This document shows, piece after piece, positions 61,901 through 64,000 of a DNA stretch of 64,000 nucleotides. The DNA comes from Cloeon dipterum. Lineage: Eukaryota > Arthropoda > Insecta > Ephemeroptera > Baetidae. Positions within the stretch are counted from its first letter, which is position 1, and each line of letters begins with the position of its first letter. Location of the stretch: contig NC_088787.1 in assembly GCF_949628265.1 (NCBI RefSeq), positions 18,094,501 through 18,158,500 on the forward strand, in the 5' to 3' direction. Position numbers and translations under genes: made by a program. A model generated the notes under the pieces. The model was not told the origin of the DNA, ran no database searches, and saw only the letters and a program-made list of their open reading frames with translations.

Positions 61901-63657
61901 ACTTGGTGGACATTGCGTTGCAGCAGGGCAGCCTGCCGGTGCCCAAGGAGAAGATGAACTCTGTTGGCGGTCCACCCGCCATGATCAACGAAGGGCTCGG
62001 CAAGGGCCTGGCTGACAGCCACATGGTGGCAGAGCAGAGAATACAGCAGCCGCAAATGTACGCCGATTACCCCCCTCTTCAGGAAAGGTGTGTATTTTTC
62101 TTTTGTTGGATAATGTACGTCACGGTAGTTAAATCATGAAAGCATTTAACATTTATGTTCTAATGCTTATGTTAGTTCAATAAAAATGTTAAATATGTTA
62201 ATTTTTAATGAAAATTTGATATATTTGTGACTAACCAGCTATCTTGTTACCTTCAACTTCCAGAAGTTTGATGAAACTGCAAAACTCGGCTTACAGGAAA
62301 GAGTACTATGGCCGACGGCAGGATGAAGATCCTCCGAGACCCAACTTGCAGAGTATGAGGCAACTCCCGACTGAGCCTGATAGGCAGAAGCAAAGTCCTG
62401 CTCCGTACATGTCAAGAGCGCCCCCGGCACCCAAACAGTCCAACGAGCAGCAACTGACTGCCGCCAGTCTGATCCACGCTATCATCACCCATCAGATAAA
62501 CCAATCGTCGGACGTCGAGGCTGCAGTCCCTAGACCTAGTGACAAACTCTTCCAGGTAAACTCTCTAAATGCGCAGCGAGCATTGAAATGCAGAATTCCC
62601 TTTTCCAGGGTTTCCAACGAGAATTGCCTGCGAAAAGCCACGCCAACGACAGCTCTGAAATGGAATCAGGGCGCCTGAGCAAGCCGTCTGACGACTCAAC
62701 CGATGGGAAATCCTCAGACGGCCAGAAGACCCTCGGAGAACACATTGACAGAATAATCAATAAAGACTTTCAGACAAAGCGACCTGATGAGTCCAGACCT
62801 GGAAAGCGGTGTGAAGAACCGCTAGAGGTGACAATTTCGCTTTTTTATTTTTTTGTTCATGAGCCTTATTAGGTGACATAGAGGCTATAATTTGCTTATT
62901 TGCTTGTTTCAAAGCTCTGCAATTTATTTTTAATTGTGCGTTAATTACCAACATAATTAATTTAATAACTATAATTGCGACACATGACAACATTGACTCA
63001 CTTTCTGTTTTTGCGCTCTCCTTACTATAATTGCTATCGCTCATAGATTATAACAATCTTGCCTGTTTTATCGTGAGTAGTAAAACAATGTATTAATCTA
63101 GAATGCCTACTGCCTATACAGTGTTGCAATTGGACTCAACATTTAAACATAGCTCTATAATAATGTGAAGCCTAGCATGCTGGGTTTATTAATATATCAA
63201 TTTGAGCTAGAACACACCAAAAACGGAAGAAAGTTAAAATTATAAATTCCAAATTGCTTAATTACATGTAAATTGATGCTGATTTTTCAATGTATTTCAG
63301 GTTGACACAATGAAAAACTGCACTTCTTACGAACAGATTTCGCCACCCCCACCGTCCCGGCCGGATGTGGTCTCCAATTATCCTGACGACAAGCCGCACC
63401 TGTTGGACTATGTGAAGAGCCGGATCGTGCAGGCGATGCGGATTTCGGAGGACGAGGCGGACGCATCGGAGAGCAAGGCTAAGGAAGCGGCGATTGGCTC
63501 GCAGGAGCAACAGCGTCCTGAGGACGAGCGGCAGGCGGCGCCCACCGAATTAGCGTACCCTTCATACCCGCCCCCGCTGGAGGCGGCCGTGGCCCCTCAA
63601 GCGCCCCCGAAGCCCCCTGAGACTCAGTACGAGCCTCTGTCCGAGCCCGAGGATTAA
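46992..63657 (+). CDS. Smr: SMRTER nuclear receptor corepressor (SMRT/NCoR family)
   Basis: Chromatin corepressor scaffold that links nuclear receptors to HDAC3. Exons: 46992-47261, 48328-48434, 48749-48887, 48949-49122, 49183-49287, 49346-49402, 49460-49512, 49573-50131, 50226-50394, 50449-50701, 50761-50843, 58544-58718, 58780-58895, 58955-59241, 59295-59472, 59705-59817, 60131-60235, 60524-60946, 61240-61417, 61643-62087, 62264-62555, 62609-62827 and 63301-63657. All are in phase, giving about 1618 residues, shorter than fly or vertebrate members. Order: coiled coil (LLQQIAQVDREIAKAESQI); DAD plus SANT1 (KKVDRIENSAKKRAKDAK, WTNEERDIF, YYYLTKKSENY); Thr run; CxxC module; SANT2 (DWTDKEVEVFCNAIQEHG); paired GSITQGT motifs; CoRNR boxes (LIHAIITHQI, HIDRIINKDF); C-terminus YEPLSEPED. 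Intron 10 has a GC donor. Intron 11 hosts a BTB-ZF gene. Confidence 0.95.
47262..48327 (+). other. Smr intron 1 (1.1 kb)
   Basis: AT-rich, with no exon supported. Open frames here are short and lack splice partners in phase. Confidence 0.6.
50615..50652 (+). repeat. (ACC)n run in Smr exon 10
   Basis: A trinucleotide repeat with one interruption (act) encodes about eleven to twelve consecutive threonines between the SANT1 region and the CxxC module. It is probably length-variable. Confidence 0.9.
51409..51414 (-). terminator. Polyadenylation signal of the nested BTB-ZF gene
   Basis: AATAAA on the minus strand (tttatt on plus), about 65 nt beyond the stop codon. Confidence 0.55.
51479..53173 (-). 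CDS. BTB/POZ zinc-finger protein nested in Smr intron 11
   Basis: Predicted transcription regulator. Exons on minus: 53173-52902, 52548-52089, 51970-51926 (45 nt) and 51826-51479. All are in phase and give 374 residues. The N-terminal BTB dimerisation domain is clear: DIVLVVGPEERHFAAHRALL, SNNSGYLKTML, FDVLLTFIYSGYLNV, then VLSMAHVLQMPQALDVCREF across the first junction. The middle is unassigned, with an acidic end (DSEEESTEEE). Two C2H2 fingers close the protein: CVYCNHTFKSQYCYQKHTRRH and CKSCGSKF...HKHRKMCH, with an unusually long linker of about 37 residues. The ATG follows a cag acceptor by 9 nt, so a 5' UTR exon lies upstream (candidate donor gtgagt near 53689). I cannot name an orthologue. 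As the host intron is on the other strand, the two genes must be transcribed convergently through each other. Confidence 0.9.
53690..54080 (-). promoter_or_regulatory. Probable first exon and promoter of the nested BTB-ZF gene
   Basis: On the minus strand a donor (aaacaaac|gtgagtg) lies near 53690 and a GC-rich patch extends to 54080. The open frame just upstream of the donor has no ATG and does not join the BTB exon in phase, so this exon is read as 5' UTR. Confidence 0.4.
58544..59241 (+). other. Smr: Cysteine-rich CxxC module plus SANT2 of SMRTER
   Basis: Exons 12-14 encode HHCFLCKN, VCSNCRCK, CPIPSC and HSCSGCHS in about 120 residues, directly before the SANT2 fold (DWTDKEVEVF, EHGPHWTKVA, CKAFF). 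Four regularly spaced cysteine pairs suggest a zinc-binding module. I do not recall this arrangement in vertebrate NCoR or SMRT, where the SANT1-SANT2 linker is charged and coiled. Confidence 0.7.
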
Positions 63658-64000
63658 TTTTGAGGTGGCGGAGAACAATTTGTATTTTCTCTCTCTATCT
63701 CTCACTCACACATACTTGAAACCTCTCTCTTCTCTCTATGATTAGATTTAATAAACTGTATGAATGGAGGACGATGACTACTTTTTTGTAATGATTATGT
63801 TGTTCGTATTCTTGTTACTTGATGGAAAATATGTAGCTGTTGGTGCGTGTTCACATGAATCTAGTTTGCGAGAGACGGTGTGCAGTTTTTTCTCATGTTT
63901 ATTGGTAAATTCATCGCTTGCGTGAATGTTGTATGAACGAAAGCAAAATAAAATTAAGAAGCAAAAGGGAATTTCGTTGTTTCAATCTTAGGAATTGGTT
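63658..64000 (+). other. Smr 3' UTR
   Basis: CT-rich sequence at 63685-63735 is followed by two AATAAA hexamers, at 63750-63755 and 63947-63952. The second, near the window end, may be the main signal. No further gene is visible. Confidence 0.6.
63947..63952 (+). terminator. Smr polyadenylation signal (distal)
   Basis: AATAAA about 290 nt after the stop. A proximal AATAAA is at 63750-63755, so two 3' ends are possible. Confidence 0.5.

Overview
This window is eukaryotic nuclear DNA from an arthropod, almost certainly an insect. Its genes are split by GT-AG introns. The intergenic DNA is AT-rich and carries small DNA-transposon remnants. The best family matches are to insect developmental and housekeeping genes. 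No species can be fixed from the sequence alone. I rebuilt six multi-exon genes by joining exons across splice sites and checking reading phase.

Layout. (1) 1-3.9 kb: upstream DNA and a probable 5' leader. (2) 3.9-17.3 kb, plus strand: ovo/shavenbaby, a four-zinc-finger transcription factor, with large repeat-laden introns. (3) 17.3-22.0 kb: gene-poor and repeat-bearing. (4) 22.0-27.2 kb, minus strand: nessy/LPCAT3-type lysophospholipid acyltransferase. (5) 27.8-29.5 kb, plus strand: mitochondrial malate dehydrogenase, head-to-head with nessy across about 0.6 kb. (6) 29.5-36.3 kb: long non-coding stretch, probably holding furin promoter and 5' UTR exons, plus one 84-codon ORF of unknown status. 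(7) 36.3-41.0 kb, plus strand: furin-like proprotein convertase. (8) 42.7-45.5 kb, minus strand: TBPH (TDP-43), tail-to-tail with furin. (9) 47.0-63.7 kb, plus strand: SMRTER, the insect SMRT/NCoR corepressor, head-to-head with TBPH. A 7.7-kb SMRTER intron holds a complete opposite-strand BTB zinc-finger gene (51.5-53.2 kb).

The genes do not form a pathway. The neighbourhood mixes transcription control (Ovo, SMRTER, BTB-ZF), RNA binding (TBPH), membrane lipid remodelling (nessy), the TCA cycle (Mdh2) and secretory-pathway proteolysis (furin).

The most notable items are: a cysteine-rich CxxC module just before SANT2 of SMRTER; the nested BTB-ZF gene; a 1.2-kb inverted repeat inside an ovo intron; two hAT-like elements with target-site duplications; a pair of inverted dispersed repeats 10 kb apart; GC-AG introns in Mdh2 and Smr; a 54-nt frame-neutral intron and an out-of-frame junction in nessy; and conservation of the TDP-43 C-terminal helix in TBPH. 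I saw no clearly new multi-gene system.
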